Part shown: in pieces, positions 28,183 to 28,229 of the stretch
Position numbering within the stretch: the stretch's first letter is position 1
Layout: every line of letters begins with the position of its first letter
From: a virus
DNA: 28,229 nucleotides
Virus record (IMG/VR): IMGVR_UViG_3300022074_000283
Span: 1-28,229 of that record
Reading direction: 5' to 3' (one strand)
Program-made: the position numbers and the translations under genes
Notes under the pieces: model-generated
What the model was told of the DNA's origin: nothing
What the model saw: only the letters and a program-made list of their open reading frames with translations
Databases searched by the model: none

Positions 28183-28229
28183 GCTAGGTCTCCGAATATT
28201 ACTGCGTAATGACCATTAGTGTCTGTAGC
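28179..28229 (-). CDS. Fibre-like paralogue 7, C-terminal end only (cut by window edge)
   Basis: The last 16 codons of another array member read ...NGHYAVIFGDLA and stop (TGA overlapping the next ATG). The ending VIFGDLA is the same as in paralogue 4, and the codons GGA GAC CTA GCA again form the Shine-Dalgarno for the downstream gene. The rest of the gene lies beyond the right edge, so the array continues outside the window. Confidence 0.6.
   Translation of the reverse strand, partial: ATDTNGHYAVIFGDLA

Larger units (their letters stand above)
23998..28229 (-). repeat. Paralogue array of small fibre-like genes ending in GDLA
   Basis: Seven genes (one partial) share an N-terminal VDTL-type strand (most), a central AKAW...DSLN.SS..D...GDY block and the C-terminal GDLA, with unrelated stretches in between. 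At all seven 3' junctions GGAGAC is followed after a few bases by a stop codon overlapping the next start. Three other fibre-region genes (26004-26546, 26579-26953, 26964-27437) and the 153-aa gene interrupt the array. Confidence 0.7.

Noticed and set aside
23998-28193. GDLA ending as an SsrA-like degradation signal
   Set aside because: It ends in LA rather than LAA, and the coding sequence is better explained as the next ribosome binding site.
23998-28229. Diversity-generating retroelement as the source of variable fibre ends
   Set aside because: No reverse transcriptase gene and no template/variable repeat pair were seen; paralogues differ throughout rather than at adenine positions.
1-28229. 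tRNA genes, CRISPR arrays, insertion sequences, integrase or attachment sites
   Set aside because: No cloverleaf-type segments, regularly spaced repeats, transposase or integrase motifs were recognised on either strand.

Overview
The window is a 28.2 kb piece of a tailed-phage genome with a T7-like (short-tailed, podovirus-type) virion gene set. It resembles uncultured marine podoviruses, probably infecting a Gram-negative, perhaps alphaproteobacterial, host. This rests on the adaptor/nozzle pair, three consecutive internal-virion-type genes, a gp7.3-like protein, a three-TM holin of the GTA type and many small basic proteins familiar from marine phages. The host call is inference. No integrase, DNA polymerase, RNA polymerase, tRNA or CRISPR array is visible. 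Both ends cut through genes.

Layout. (1) 1-15705, minus strand: late packaging and virion genes. In transcription order: small terminase, secreted extensin-like peptidase, a 273-aa unknown, six or seven small mostly basic proteins, large terminase, gp7.3-like protein, portal, Bbp19-like protein, scaffold, gp13/DUF2833-like protein, major capsid protein, 87-aa protein, tail adaptor, tail nozzle, and three internal virion proteins (the last cut by the window edge). Genes are tightly coupled by TAATG/ATGA overlaps. (2) 15706-16095: a 390-bp divergent control region with a minus-strand promoter, a G7-N5-G7 tract in the late leader, a tandem repeat and long hairpins. (3) 16096-22134, plus strand: early genes. 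A self-contained 152-aa unit ends in a terminator. Then come a 36-aa membrane protein, DUF932, small unknowns, a stand-alone DnaA domain IV protein, two HTH regulators, a PD-(D/E)XK nuclease, a winged-helix protein, a YqaJ exonuclease, an ERF annealing protein and an SSB-like protein ending in DDIPF. (4) 22100-28229, minus strand: M15 endolysin, holin, small membrane/secreted proteins, and an array of small tail-fibre-like genes including at least seven paralogues that end in GDLA.

Working together: the early block looks like a recombination-dependent replication kit (exonuclease, annealase, SSB, resolvase-like nuclease) plus a DnaA-type DNA-binding domain, with the host replisome presumably supplying the polymerase. 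If the genome is circular or circularly permuted, the two minus-strand blocks join across the window ends into one late operon running packaging - head - tail - internal proteins - fibres - lysis.

Most notable observations: the GDLA fibre array, whose shared C-terminal codons are also the next gene's ribosome binding site; the lone DnaA domain IV and a cluster of DnaA-box-like sites; a ribosome binding site split from its start codon by a GC-rich hairpin (adaptor gene); a G-quadruplex-capable late leader; an extended -10 element repeated upstream of two early operons; and a two-domain basic protein family split into two coupled genes.
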